Of a DNA stretch of 64,000 nucleotides, positions 1-11,588 are shown piece after piece; position 1 is the stretch's first letter; every line of letters starts with the position of its first letter. This DNA comes from Narthecium ossifragum. Lineage: Eukaryota > Streptophyta > Magnoliopsida > Dioscoreales > Nartheciaceae. The translations under genes were made by a program, and so were the position numbers. Under the pieces are notes generated by a model that was not told where the DNA came from, did no database searches, and saw nothing but the letters and a program-made list of their open reading frames with translations. Location: assembly GCA_963920575.1 (NCBI GenBank), contig OY986971.1, positions 23,888,145 through 23,952,144 of the forward strand. Reading direction: 5' to 3'.

Positions 1-149
1 TCTTCGATGAGTTTTGATAATATTGTATCAATACATTTTGGTTTAATATTGGAGAGTACAGTTTTAGCCCCAAATCAATTGTTTAAATTAGTTGTGATAA
101 TTGTTATATAAATGCGTCACAAATGGATTGAATAGATTAGGAACCCGGA

Positions 150-431
150 ATGAAACACAAAAAGACCGTGCCAATTATTTTAGGTTGTCCATTCCTAGCT
201 GCCGCTAATGCCTTGATAAATTGTAGGAATGGAGTGATGATTGTTATTTTTGGTAATATGAAAATTCGATTGAATATATTTCATGCTTCTAAGTTTCCAT
301 CTTGTGACAATGATTGTTTCATAGTTGATAATGCTAATGGATGTGTGGATGAAATAATGCCCACAATATGTTTGTTGATAAAAATTGCTATGATATTTGT
401 GGTGAAGTGTATGAAAGTTCTTCATCGATGA
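150..431 (+). pseudogene. Athila aspartic protease fragment
   Basis: The translation contains a VPIILG(C)PFLA stretch followed by an INCRNG...FGNM segment, the C-terminal half of the retroviral-type aspartic protease region of Athila polyproteins. The same segment occurs intact in the Athila copy at 42263-43654. The catalytic D-x-G-A half is absent here, so this is only a fragment. The frame ends in a stop within the acidic linker that normally leads to reverse transcriptase. Confidence 0.75.
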
Positions 432-599
432 AGGATGAGTTTTTGCATGATGATATGACGATGATGTTAAATGCTGATTTCTTGACTTTGATTGATGATT
501 CTATGATTTGTGATGGTATATCTACGGTTATGAATTCGTAGTTAAGCAATGAAATTGATGTTTGTGAAATTTCAATGAGAAAATCAAATTTTTAACCAC

Positions 600-2180
600 T
601 GCCTTCCACATCATCTATTCCTGCCCTACCTTCACTGATATCACCTGCAACCTTAGAGTTAAAGCCTCTTCTATCAAGCCTCAAATATACTTTTCTTGGG
701 TCCAACTCTACCCTACCGGTAATCATTTCTTCATCCTTATCAAATTCACAAGAGGAGGAATTACTTAAAATTTTCGACATGCACAAAAAAACCATTGGGT
801 GGTCAATCGTTGATCTCAGAGGCATTGATCCTACCATTTGAATGCATCGCATTCATCTTGAAAATGAATCCAAAACGGTAAGGGAATTTCAACATAGGTT
901 GAACCCTAATATGAAATAAGTGGTTTTAAAAGAAGTTGCTAAACTCTTAGATGCAGGTATTATATACCCAATTTCGGACTCAAAATGGGTAAGCCCTACG
1001 CAAGTATTGCCAAAGAAATCGGACATTACTATAATAAAAAATGAAAAAGGAGAAAGCATCACTACTCGTCAAACTATGGATTGGCGAGTATGCATTGATT
1101 ATCGAAAATTGAACTCATTCACAAGAAAATATCACTTTCCGCTCCCATTCATTGATCAAATCTTGGAAAGCTTAGTGGGGCAAAGTTACTATTATTTTTT
1201 TAATGGCTACTCGGGCTATAACCAAATAACCATTGATACCAAAGATAAAGAAAAAATTACTTTTACATGTCCTTTTGGCACATTTTCATACCGAAGAATG
1301 CTTTTCGGTCTGTGTAATGCCCCGGCCATCTTCCAACGATGCATGATTTCAATTTTTGGAGATATGCTTGATCAATTTTTAGAGATTCCATGGATGATTT
1401 CTCCATCTTTGGACAAACATTTGAATCTTGCTTGATAAACTTGGGAAAGGTTTTAAAAAGATGTAAAGAGACTAACATTGTGCTAAGTTGGGAGAAAAGC
1501 CACTTCATGGTCTAAGAGGGTATTGTTTTAGAACATGTGGTTTCTAAAAGAGGAATTGAAGTTGATAAAGCCAAATTTGAAATTATTTCAAAACTTCCAC
1601 CTCCTTCTTCGGCTCGGCAAATTCTTTCATTTTTAGACCACGTGGGTTTTTACTGGCATTTCATCAAAGATTTTAGCAAAATCTCACGTCCTTTGTGTGC
1701 CTTTCTTGCAAAGGATGCACCTTTTATTTTTGATAATTCATGCTTTCAAGCCTTCACGATTCTTCGTGATGCACTTTCGTCGACTCTCATTGTTCATCCA
1801 CCAGATTATTCACTTCCATTCGAACTTATGTGTGATGCATCTGATTTTGCCTTGGGTGCCATGTTAGAACAACCAGTTGATAAACTCTCTCGTATGATTT
1901 GTTATGCAAGTAAAACCTTGATGGATGCCCAACTCAACTACACCACAACCGAGAAAGAACTTTTAACGGTGGTTTTTGCACTTGAGAAATTTCGATTATA
2001 TCTTGTTGGATCAAAAGTCATTATTTTCACCGACCACGCCGCTTTGAGATATCTGGTAGCCAAAAAAGATTCAAAGCCTAGACTAATTCATCGGGTTTTA
2101 CTTCTCTAAGAATTCGATTTTGAATTAAGAGACAAGAAAGGATCTTCTAATATTGTTTCCGATCACTTTTCCTAGCTTCC
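600..2180 (+). pseudogene. Athila reverse transcriptase-RNase H pseudogene
   Basis: From about 620 the translated pieces follow the Athila RT region: a polymerase start with K-x-IGWSI, then the DAGIIYPISDSKWVSP segment (920-1435) and [11 protein letters not shown]. The catalytic M-D-D-F motif is present near 1390 but in a different frame from the fingers domain, so a frameshift separates them. The thumb and RNase H follow at 1537-2109, with a [11 protein letters not shown] motif and a TDHAAL motif typical of the Ty3 RNase H. At least one stop lies just before 920 and further stops near 1515 and 2109. The product cannot be active. Confidence 0.85.
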
Positions 2181-2393
2181 ATCGGATATTATCCTTGATT
2201 CAAACCCGAATCATGATGCATTTCCCAATGAATTTCTTTTAGAAATTAGTCAAGTAACCAACCCATGGTTTGCTCACATTGTTAACTATTTAGTCATCGG
2301 TCAAATTCTAAATTCTTGGTCAAAGAGTGACCAAACCAAGTTCTTTTCTCACATCAACTCCTTTTTTGGCATGATCCTTTATCTATTCAAACG

Positions 2394-2922
2394 TTGCCTC
2401 GATCAAATGTTAAGAATGTGTATTCCCGTGTCAGAAATTATATCTATTCTCACCTTTTGCCATTCCCATCCATGTTGAGGACATATTTCAGAAAGAAAGA
2501 ACACCTTGGCACAATTTTTGAAATTTTTGAATGTGGTTTCTATTGGCCAACAATTTTTAAAGATTCACATAATTAATTTTGCTAAATCTTGCATTTGATG
2601 CCAACAACTTGGCACAATTTCTAAAAGAGACGAGATGCCTCAACATCCTATTCTTGTGTGTGAAATTTTTGATGTTTGGGGAATTGATTTCATGGGTCCT
2701 TATCCTCCTTCGAACGGGTATTCATATATTTTGGTAGGAGCTTACTATGTGTCTAAATGGGTTGAGGCAATTCCTATAAAAACTAATGATCACAAAATCG
2801 TATTGAAATTTATGCAAGCAAACATTTTCACCCGCTTTGGATTTCCTAGAGTCATCGTAAGAAGTTTGGTGCCTTCCTCCATATTAGAGAGATGGTTTGA
2901 GCTTGAGCCATTCTTTGAATAA
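2394..2922 (+). pseudogene. Athila integrase pseudogene
   Basis: The first piece (2394-2576) resembles the HHCC zinc-binding region that precedes the catalytic core. The second (2635-2922) has [15 protein letters not shown] with the first catalytic Asp and the [10 protein letters not shown] segment, then RFGFPRVIV where the second catalytic Asp is expected; that Asp is not seen, and the frame drifts into unrelated residues. Everything C-terminal to this is missing. It belongs to the same relic as the RT upstream. Confidence 0.8.
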
Positions 2923-2941
2923 AAACCATTCCAAGAACTTA

Positions 2942-3862
2942 GGTACCGTTTGGTTATGGGATAAACTATTCCGGGTTTAAAGAGTATATGGATTAGTTCA
3001 TTGGGATAAGTGGTGGGATAAAGTTATTCCACTTGGGGCTCGTTTGGTTGAAAAATAGGGATAAATCAAAAATAATTATTTAGATAAGGAAATGGTGTTT
3101 GGATGGAAAAGGTCGAATGAGAATAGGGATTGGGGAGGTTTGGAAAATAAATTCCAAATGGGCCTTTGTATTGGATGTATTGGGGATATAATTAATAATA
3201 TTATAATGCATATAATATTCGTCTTGACTTTCATACTTCATAATATTATAATGCATATAATTAATAATATTCCAATTTCATACTACTAATATTATAATGC
3301 ATATATTCACCTTGACTTATTCCGAGTTTTATTCCAACTCCTGAAATAAAATGAAGCAGTTTGGCTGCACTTCCGGGTTTGGTGCAATCAATTCTAGGAT
3401 TGGTTGCACCCATAATCAATTTTGATTGCAATCAATCCCCAAAACACCAGATAACTCATCTTTCCCTATTCCACTATTAAGTTAAGTTTTCGGTATTTAT
3501 ACGTTGAACCGTATAAAATTTATACTAGTATATTATTGTATAAAATAGAGGGTGGTTATATTATAATAAATTATAATATTACCACCCCCCTCGTCCTATT
3601 CGACGCCTCCACCGACGAATCCATCTTCAATCAACGCCCGCTTATTTGCCATATTCGACAGACGCCCACTCCTCTACCTTGGTCGACAGCGATGCCCGCC
3701 CGTCCTCCACCGGATTGTATGGCTTGGCAGTGTTGAGGATGTTCTTGCCGTGGTCTTGGCCGTCGCTGACATACACGATTGATGCTGGAATTAGTATGTT
3801 GGGATTAATATATTGTTTGGCTGCTATTCCGGGTTACACCAATCCTGAAACCAAACACGGCT
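2942..3862. mobile_element. MITE-like element with terminal inverted repeats
   Basis: The left end reads GGTACCGTTTGGTTATGGGA and the right end is its imperfect inverse (CAATCCTGAAACCAAACACGG), a form common in plant MITEs of the Tourist or hAT type. The inside is AT-rich and non-coding, with a repeated TAATATTATAATGCATATA motif near 3190-3305. A second GTTTGGTTG near 3043 suggests a nested or rearranged copy. The target duplication was not resolved, so the superfamily is left open. Confidence 0.55.
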
Positions 3863-4880
3863 TAGAGTTTGAGGAGTTATATGATAGGGGGAAAAAATCC
3901 TTGACATATATAAACACTCAGACATAAAATTAATACAAATTTTATAATAAAGTTTTGCGGAGTACGCAACGGCAGCCGTATGAGTTCAGTTTACCTCATA
4001 CCTTCGCTTCCCTCGGACCATCGTACCAACGGTCACGAGACAAACTCCCTTAACCGGCGGCCGGAGCATTTAATATTTCTTTTATATATATATATATATA
4101 AACCTAGATGAAATGTTTCCTCAAACTAAGGACTCCTGGCCGGTAATAACAAGGTTTATCCGTGGGATCGGTAGACAAATCAAAAGGCAACTTTCTTGAC
4201 GAAGTATTCGCCTGCAAGCTGGAATCTTATAGCGGCTCACTAAAATAATAACTTCAAGTGCTGCAAACAGCTACACATAGAGAAAATAATTAGCTCATAA
4301 TTATTGGTCGCTGATCTTTTCATTATCTTGAATGTACTGAGCATATCCTCTTCTTAGGCTATAAAGAAAGGGTTAGCTATTATATATATGTGTCATGTAT
4401 AAAATTTCGGATTTGTCTTTTCTCACCTCAATTTTAGATTAATTTCCCCGTACACGAATATTTAATTGTTAACTAAGAAAATTAAAATTACTTCCATGAT
4501 GCATAATCTAGCTGCAGTTTCCATATTCAAATTCATAATCTTTAATTATTTTACAGTTCATAAACTAACTCGCGAATATATAAATATCGAGGTATACGTG
4601 TCTTATAAATGCAATGCTCCCATTCAAGACCCTAATATTTTTCCAATAAGTTTCTAACTCAGAAACTATTCAGAGTACTGTAATCAAGAAAGAGGCAGTT
4701 TTGGTAGTGTATTCAGAAGCAATTTTGTATCCTCATTCCACTGATCATTCAATATAGTACATTACTCAGACAATTCCCATTCAAACCAAACACAGCTTCA
4801 AAGTACAATTAATAGAATAGAAAAGCAATTGATCCTAATTAAAAACAAGCTGGATTAATATTTTCAGCTATGCATGCACC
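3863..4880. other. AT-rich intergenic stretch, no gene seen
   Basis: No convincing coding sequence. It holds a short (TA)n tract at about 4088-4101 and AT-rich sequence. A MITE-like terminus (CATTCAAACCAAACACAGC) ends near 4797. Small open frames here show no recognisable motif. Confidence 0.5.
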
Positions 4881-5239
4881 CACTGGCGGATCCACATATT
4901 GAGGTGGAGGGCAGGCCCCCCTAGCAAAAAAAAACCTACCTAATATATATATTTAATATTTAATTGCCCTCCCTCCTAAATTAGATTTGACCCCTAATAA
5001 TTTACTGATTGCTTAGAGAAAGAAATTTTTGACGATATTCCTAATGAAGATATTATGCAATACTATCAAAGTATGAAAACTCGGATGAAATAATTGTAAT
5101 TGTTAACTTTTATAGCTATGGTACTGTAATAAGATGCTTATTTTAAATTTTTTTAATTAATTACTTATATATTTTCTTCTATAATAAATTTTTTCTATTA
5201 AAGCCATCCCCCTTCATATAAATCTTGAATCCGCCATTG
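4881..5239. mobile_element. Short hAT-type MITE
   Basis: The ends are CACTGGCGGATCCA and the inverse of CAATGGCGGATTCA, the CA-GGCGGA class of terminal repeat found on plant hAT (Tip100-like) elements. The roughly 360 bp inside is AT-rich and non-coding. Both flanks carry TGCACC, which may be part of an 8 bp target duplication. It lies about 120 bp beyond the NIP stop codon. Confidence 0.6.
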
Positions 5240-5361
5240 CACCTGTCCCTCCATGAAATTTTTAATCCAAGGATTTGATCAGAGATTTGCTCATTAATGA
5301 TACATATATATATTGTCCTCAAATTCGTCTAAGATAGATGGACCTTAATTTACAAAGTGTT

Positions 5362-7354
5362 CTAACAAAACATATTCTTCATTTTCTCTTTCATGATCGT
5401 AACTTTCTGCTTTTTAGCTGGATTATCCTCCTGAGAATTGTTAGGCGTACGGAGATATCTGTACACTGTGGATGCTGCGACTGCTCCAATTACTGGCGCG
5501 ATCATGTAAATCCATATCTTACGAAACTTTAATGCCGCAATGGCCGGTCCTAAGCTCCTTGCAGGATTCATTGAAGCTCCGCTGTATTTTCTGCAAAACA
5601 AATCAATAAACACGGATTACAGTCTTTCACAAATTAAATTAAATGATAGAGAAAAGAAAGAGATCCTTATAATAGCTAAAGCTCTAGTTCTTAATTTACC
5701 CAGCAAGGATGACATTAATGCATGTTATTGCTCCTGATGCAACTCCTGAGAGCTCCTTCAGCTGTGAGATGTCCATAAAAATAGTACTACTCAGTATGCA
5801 TGAGTCCTGATTAATTTAAGTCAAGTCTAACACAGATGGACAAGCAAGAAAGTAAGTGCATGGCATACTGCTCGCTCATCAGCAGAGGCACCACAGCTGA
5901 CTATCATCAAGAAAAATGTTATTATGATCTCCCATGCAATGGCTGTCAGATCGTCCGTAGATTCGCTGGGGAAAGTGAGCATCGCCTCAGTATCGTCTCT
6001 GGGGAACAACAATCTTAAGTTGAGACTTGCGAGAATCGAACCGATGAATTGAGCCAAAAGATACAAAGGAACCTGTGAAGACAAGAAGATATTGTGTACG
6101 TATTTTTAGGATCAATTGCAAGTCCAGTTTATATAACTGAGATTTTATATGTATATGTAGAGTACTCGATGGTCGATATTATCTTTACCTCTGACCAAGG
6201 GAATTGGCCGGCGGCGGCATAGCCGATGGTGACCGCTGGATTGGCATATGCAAAGGAGATGTGCCGGAATGTGTATTTATAGGCCACCACAACCAATCCC
6301 CAGGTGATGGCTTCGCCGGTGAATGTTATGTCGCCCCTATGGCCGACGTATTCGCAACCACATCCAACGAAGATAAGTACGTATGTACCCAGAAGCTCTG
6401 CCGCCACCTGTACACGTACGTGCACCAACACTAGTTATTACTTATTAGGAACAACTGAATGCACCTAATTAATAACATGACCAAGATATTCCCATGAGTG
6501 TATAAATAACCGTAAATTAGTTGAGCTTTTAAATTTATAAATATTTATGAACATGCAAGTATCCTAAAACATCTACTAGATGAAGGCTTAAGTTGGGTAT
6601 GGGCTAGACATGAGTGGAAGGACCGGAACCGGTGGGTCTTTGATGGGGTCCTGGCCGGGAGGCCATGACCGAAGAGGATTGTGGTGCAGATAGATGCATC
6701 AATTGGTTAAACTGGGATGTGCGGCGATTGGTGCGATGCGCCGAGTAGATACTGAAGATGTTCTATGGGATGTTGGGGAACCAGTCGAAGCATCTTCAAA
6801 CCTACTTGCTGAATTGATGATAGTGGTGTTGGGGTTTAGACTTTCTCCGGACAGAGATAATATTTGATGGAAGCTTGGCACCAAGCCAGCATGTGTAAAA
6901 CTCTACTAATTTAATACCACATCACCCTTGTTCAATCCATCTCAAATGAACTGCCATCTTTATTGGAAAAACTAGGGGGCTGTTTGGTTGGCGCATCGGC
7001 CAATGCACGCACTGCATGCATCAAGCAAATATGTGCTTGTTTCAACACGCAAATCTAGTGCGACTGCATCGAGCGATATAAGTAGTAGCGTCGATGCATG
7101 TAGCATCGCGTCGCGATGCACTCTTCACGGTAATTCTGTGTTTGGTTCATCACGCATTAACTAATACATACATCGTGTGATACATTTTTTAAGTCAAATC
7201 GTGCATCGTTAGCCGTTTTATGCGATGCACCCATCTGCAGTGCTTCTTCTATATACCTTGTGAACATATTAAAATATATTGAATAAAATTATGTGAATAT
7301 TATTTTAATCTCAATAAAATCATTATATTATGACACATATATATTCAATAAAGT

Positions 7355-7403
<49 letters not shown>

Positions 7404-8620
7404 AACTTTATTATGTCATTATGAACATTAATATATATATATATGAGTGTAACTTTACTGCGTCATCATGTTGGGTTATTTATTATTATTATTATTGTTT
7501 TTGTTTTATTCTTTATTTTTAAATATTTATCTTTATTACTTTTATTTTTATTCTTATGTCTTTAGTTAATTACAATTAAAATTAAATAATTTATTTTATT
7601 ATTTAATTTTAATTAACAAAAAATGCTTGTAAATATTCAAAATAGAAACGTGAGGAAATATGTAAGTAATACAATTATGTGAAATAAGGAGGTAATCCTA
7701 CTGACTATAAACTATATAAACTATAGGAAGGTTGGGTGACTATATCCGGATGCACTCATTAACCAACCAAACACCGAATTACCGAATTGTATGGATCCGT
7801 CAATTCATTGAACGAACCAAACACAAGTATGGCACAACAACGCGCGCGGTGTCAGATGCAGCTTCCACTGACACGAGCAATCAAACACCGAAGTCCTCAT
7901 TTTGAGATAATAATCTAACAACCCATCAAGAAAGCTTTGATTGTAAATACGATCAAATGAAAAAAAAAAAAAAAATTCTGCGAGATCAAATTAAGATGAA
8001 TTGATATCTAACTCCTAAAGGAACTTATTTTTTTAAAAAAATTGATAACTTGAAAAACTGTAGTTGATGAATTACTACAGGCCCACAGAATCCGTCAGGT
8101 ATTCGGGTGCCCTTCGCTATGAGTCTGTGGGTTTCCTCCATGCACGTACCTATTAGAATTTTGTGAAACAGAGGTCGATATATAGGGTTACTAGCTAGAT
8201 GGTGTTGCTACCATGCATGGACTCCCTATTCTAGCGCCAGTACTCCATATGCTTGTTGTGTTTGATACTAGCTTTTCAAGCTTATCTCACCAAAAAAGAA
8301 AAAAAAAACAAGAAAAGAAAACACTGCTAGATCAAGTTTCAAGTTTCCGGCCGTAAGCATCTATCTGAAAAGAAAGGAAAATTAACGAAAAACCTAGCTC
8401 AGTGAATTATATATAGCCTTACCTTCTGGGGGATTGTTGGTTTTGTTGGAGAGCTCTTAGGCTTCTCTTGAGGATATGGGAGTCCTGGAGAGCTCTCAGG
8501 AACCTCATACTCCTTAGGATGCTTTAGATCCGGCTCCCTTTCAAAGTGTGGGTTTGAATGGATGCTTATAGAAGCCAATTCAATGGAATAACGACCTTGA
8601 TCAGCTTGAGCTCCAGCCAT
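5362..8620 (-). CDS. NIP: NOD26-like intrinsic protein (NIP subgroup I aquaporin)
   Basis: Membrane channel of the MIP family; subgroup I NIPs conduct glycerol, small uncharged solutes and metalloids such as arsenite. I assemble five exons: 8423-8620, 6189-6407, 5869-6072, 5700-5761 and 5362-5590. All have GT-AG borders and phases that join without a stop, giving 303 residues, normal for a NIP. Loop B has NPA (ANPAVTIG) and loop E has SGASMNPARS. Counting from the NPA motifs places W at H2, V at H5, A at LE1 and R at LE2, the W-V-A-R filter of subgroup I. Oddities: the usually small, conserved residues before the first NPA read HISFAYANPA, and the C-terminal tail is Lys-rich. The start is the first Met of exon 1, followed by a hydrophilic N-terminus. 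Intron 1 is about 2 kb and carries transposon debris. It appears intact; expression is untested. Confidence 0.88.
6590..6850 (+). pseudogene. L1 LINE ORF2 C-terminal scrap in NIP intron 1
   Basis: The plus strand encodes a W-x-x-x-x-WKDRNRWVFDG segment followed by VVQIDAS, the linker and start of the RNase H domain at the end of plant L1 ORF2. The L1 copy at 53742-57954 has the matching WKDRNGRVFENG and MQVDAS. Stops follow within 20 codons. It is antisense to the NIP transcript and lies inside intron 1. Confidence 0.55.
6975..7890. mobile_element. MITE-like insertion in NIP intron 1
   Basis: The left end GGGGGCTGTTTGGTTGGCG and the right end (GAGCAATCAAACACCGAAGTCC) are imperfect inverted repeats. 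The middle is AT-rich and includes a dinucleotide repeat at 7361-7402. Motifs such as TGTTTGGTTCATCACGCATT and AACCAACCAAACACCG recur, giving more than one inverted pair. There is no coding capacity. The target duplication is not resolved. Confidence 0.5.
7361..7402. repeat. Compound (AT)n(GT)n microsatellite
   Basis: About 15 AT units are followed directly by about 6 GT units, inside the MITE-like insert of NIP intron 1. Confidence 0.9.
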
Positions 8621-8754
8621 CCCAGAACGGAAGCAGCTCCTCTTTTTTTTCTCCTTGATGAGATGAGTCCTGAGGCAAGAGTTTAGTAGTCACGTACAAA
8701 GCCCTTACAATAAGCAGCTTTCCAACAGCTCAGTCCCGGTCTCGCTGGACCAGT

Positions 8755-8764
8755 TCATATATAG
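8755..8764 (-). promoter_or_regulatory. Candidate TATA box of the NIP gene
   Basis: On the minus strand the sequence reads TCTATATATG about 135 bp upstream of the NIP start codon, which would leave a leader of roughly 100 bases. It is the best TATA-like match between 8621 and 8900. This is positional inference only. Confidence 0.4.
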
Positions 8765-8893
8765 AGATACATGGGCATGGTTCGAAGAACAGAATCTAAT
8801 CAATCCCTCCTCTAATAAGTTACACTTTATTGTCCGTCTTTTCGACTTTGAAAATCCATATCGGAGTAAAAAAAACCCAGGAGAAATCGACAA

Positions 8894-10315
8894 AGATTCT
8901 CGATCATATATAGTTTATGAATTTTATTAATGGTCGAGAAAGTTTCCTTGATGTCAGGGTATTCAAATTCCAAGGAGAAATGGACAAAGATATTTTCAAT
9001 GTCAACGTCTCCCTTTTGTCTAGATTCTTATAATTTACAAACTCTTCGTCTTTTTGGAACCTATAAGGCTTTAATTGCTTTTGGTACTTAATTTAGACCC
9101 TCATCGTGAATTATTTTTGCATCTTATAACATGCAATTATATGCTTAATCGTACGTAGACAGTAGATCAAAAGATAGTTCTAACTCAAATTATTAATGAT
9201 AATTCAAATTAATATCCATGAATACAATCCAATATCTTTAGATTCTTCTCATTGAAACAAATTCGCGCGAGGTTTTAGTTGGGTTGTCTTAAGAACTGGT
9301 TTGTGTACATGCTTCATTTTTGCTCTTTGCTTATAGTACAATTAATTTTTTAGAATAGCAGTGGACACTTCTCTGGCGTGTTTCCATATAATTACTTATC
9401 GTGGAGAGAGAGTGTGTTTTGACGGACTCTTTAGCTTCAGATGTTGGTTACTTATTTCTAACCTTAGTAGGAGTTCGCTTTCGGAGTTTCTTGTTTCTTT
9501 GTAATTTTGGGTTAATTATACCTCTTTTTTCAGCCACTTGGCTCACCAAAACTTTTTTTAAAAACTTTATTTGCTTGTGTCAGAGATGGAAAAAAATAAC
9601 ATTCAACTTCTTTCTCGCCAACTGGTCGTTTTCTTCTTCCTTTTTTAGTAGTTCAGAAACGGCTGAGCACTACCTACCACATTAACACTATTTTGGTGAC
9701 AACCGGGGGTGGGAGCTACTGCCACCTGGTTGTTGCTGAGCCGAGTATGCGAAACACTCCTTTCCGGGTAGACTCTTGGTTAAAAAACTATATACCACTT
9801 GATAACATTTGCTCCGCTCAAATTAAAAAGTTAGATATAAGTTTTGACCATAAACATTGATAGTAAAGATTAGATAGTGGGAAAAAGTCTATGTGGACGT
9901 ATGTTAATGGTTTGGGGGTTTTCCTTATATACCTCTCAAAACTTTAATAACCTTGTGAAATAAAAACTTATATTTATATATATATTCACTCTCCATAATG
10001 TCTTTATTTTTTTTTGCATTTATTATCATTGACCACTTTGACTTGAGTGTAATGAGGTTAAAATGCCAAAATATCCATATCTTTTATAGATAATTAGTGT
10101 TTACATCAAAACAAGCAAACTTATTAACGGGTACACTAGCATTATTAGTTTTAATGTATAAACATCATTTTAAAACAGTTATGATTTTGGATGACACTTT
10201 TACCCCTATGTCGTCTATATTGTATAATTCAAGCATTATATAGCTATATTCATTGGACGGGTTCTTTTATTTAAATGGAAGGCCAAGACTCAATCTCTTG
10301 GACCTAGGGCATCTC
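8894..10315. other. NIP upstream region, AT-rich, no gene seen
   Basis: No frame here shows a recognisable domain. The T-rich open frame near 9401-9685 looks like chance. A segment around 9910-9955 (TTTGGGGGTTTTCC then TATACCTCTC) resembles the inverse of 19037-19068, a possible terminal repeat of an older element. Confidence 0.5.
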
Positions 10316-10529
10316 TGTGAGGACCTGCCCCTCCATCCCTGTGGCTTGTTGTTTACCCCAAGGGCAATTTGGGAAATTGCGCCTTGGCGGTCGTTTCACA
10401 CTGGGTGTGCACACACAGACCTTGTTTGGTGTTTGTGTTTGTTAGAAAGGTTAATTAGGTGGAACCAGGTTCGGAAGTCCTGGGGTTGGGCCTGAATCTC
10501 AGCCCAAGGTTTCCGTTCTGGGCAGGGGA

Positions 10530-11394
10530 GATCGATCTACGTGGCAGTGGAGATCGATCTCTCTGTGCCTGGTGGTTGCCGTTCTGGGCAAGGGAGATCG
10601 ATCTGCATTGGCATGGAGATCGATCTCTCTGTGCCTGGAAGTCGTTGGCGGTGGCCGTCGCTTCCCCTGTCAGGGGAGGGGAGACTTTTGCTCCCCTCCT
10701 TCGCCTTTCCCCCGGCTTCGCCGGCTTTCCCCAGCCTTACCCAGCCCCTTCCCCTCCTCCTTCCTTTCCCCCGGCTTCTCCTTTCTTCTTCCTGGCGAGA
10801 GCCCTATTTTCCTCCCCTGTTCCGGCCGCCCCTTTCCCTCCTCCGTTCTCCCTCCTCCGGCCACCGTTTCTGGAGCTTGAAGGCTCGTTGGAACCGTGAC
10901 GGCGTGAGAAAGATCCTTGGCTAGGCTTCGTGGATCGAAGCTGCTCTGAGGAGGTAGGGTTCTCACTCAAAGCTCCGGCTGTTTTGAGGGTTTAAAATCC
11001 GATTTTGTTTCTCGTTAGATCTCCTTGCGGAGTTGATGTTTTCCAATTTTGAAGCCTTGAGTAGCTTCGTGGCACTGAGATCTACCAGCCCACCTAGTTT
11101 GGTGAGGTATGGTGGAGGTTTCCGGCGGTATCCCTCGCCGTCCGGCCGCCGGTGAACCCAAATCCATATCGATCTCATGGGATGAGATCGATCTTGGTCG
11201 GGGTGGCCCAGCCCACCCGAGCGAGAGCGATCTCCCTGGGAGGGAGATCGATCTCTTGGCGGCTGGTGTCAGTGCGTCAAGGGTCACGTACAAGATCGAT
11301 CTTCATATGGGTGGAGATCGATCTCGTTGGGGTGACCAGGACGGGTGCGTCTGGCCTCGAGGAAGATCGATCTCGCTGCTATAGGAGATCGATC
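10530..11394 (+). repeat. Array of paired GATCGATC motifs in LTR A
   Basis: Six pairs start at 10530/10552, 10596/10618, 11167/11186, 11225/11246, 11294/11316 and 11365/11387. Four are exactly 22 bp apart, the others 19 and 21. Spacers of several pairs are self-complementary (TCATgggATGA, TCCCtgggaGGGA), so the pair plus spacer forms an inverted repeat of about 30-37 bp. The first member at 11167 has T for G and that at 11225 reads GAGCGATC. Confidence 0.85.
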
Positions 11395-11588
11395 TCCTTC
11401 GGTGCAAAGAGGGTTTTTACTTGCTTTAAGTGCTGTTTTGCCCGCGGGGCTTCGCCTGCAAGTGGTTTTGACGGTTTTGCCCTTGGGGCTTAATATGTTG
11501 TTCATCATGCTTGAATGTTTACCGCTTTGTGGTGAACCGAGGAAGTCATGATCCTCGGGAGTGGTTAGTATAAATGGGCCGAAGGTGT

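Larger units (their letters stand above)
1..2930 (+). mobile_element. Athila-type Ty3-gypsy pol relic
   Basis: A degenerate stretch of Ty3-gypsy polyprotein runs in the order protease, reverse transcriptase, RNase H, integrase, so it is an Athila/Tat-type element read on the plus strand. The order and the phrasing around the RT ([11 protein letters not shown]) and integrase ([13 protein letters not shown]) fit the Athila lineage, and the protease piece closely matches the Athila copy at 42263-43654. No LTR, primer site or gag is visible; the left end is cut by the window edge and the right end stops at a MITE-like sequence. Many frameshifts and stops show an old, dead copy. Confidence 0.85.

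Noticed and set aside
9401..9685. 94-residue hydrophobic frame upstream of NIP
   Set aside because: T-rich sequence gives Phe/Leu-rich text by chance; no motif or neighbouring exon supports it.
10459..11493. Several overlapping open frames with repeated EIDL and DRS words
   Set aside because: These are translations of the GATCGATC array in LTR A, not repeat proteins.
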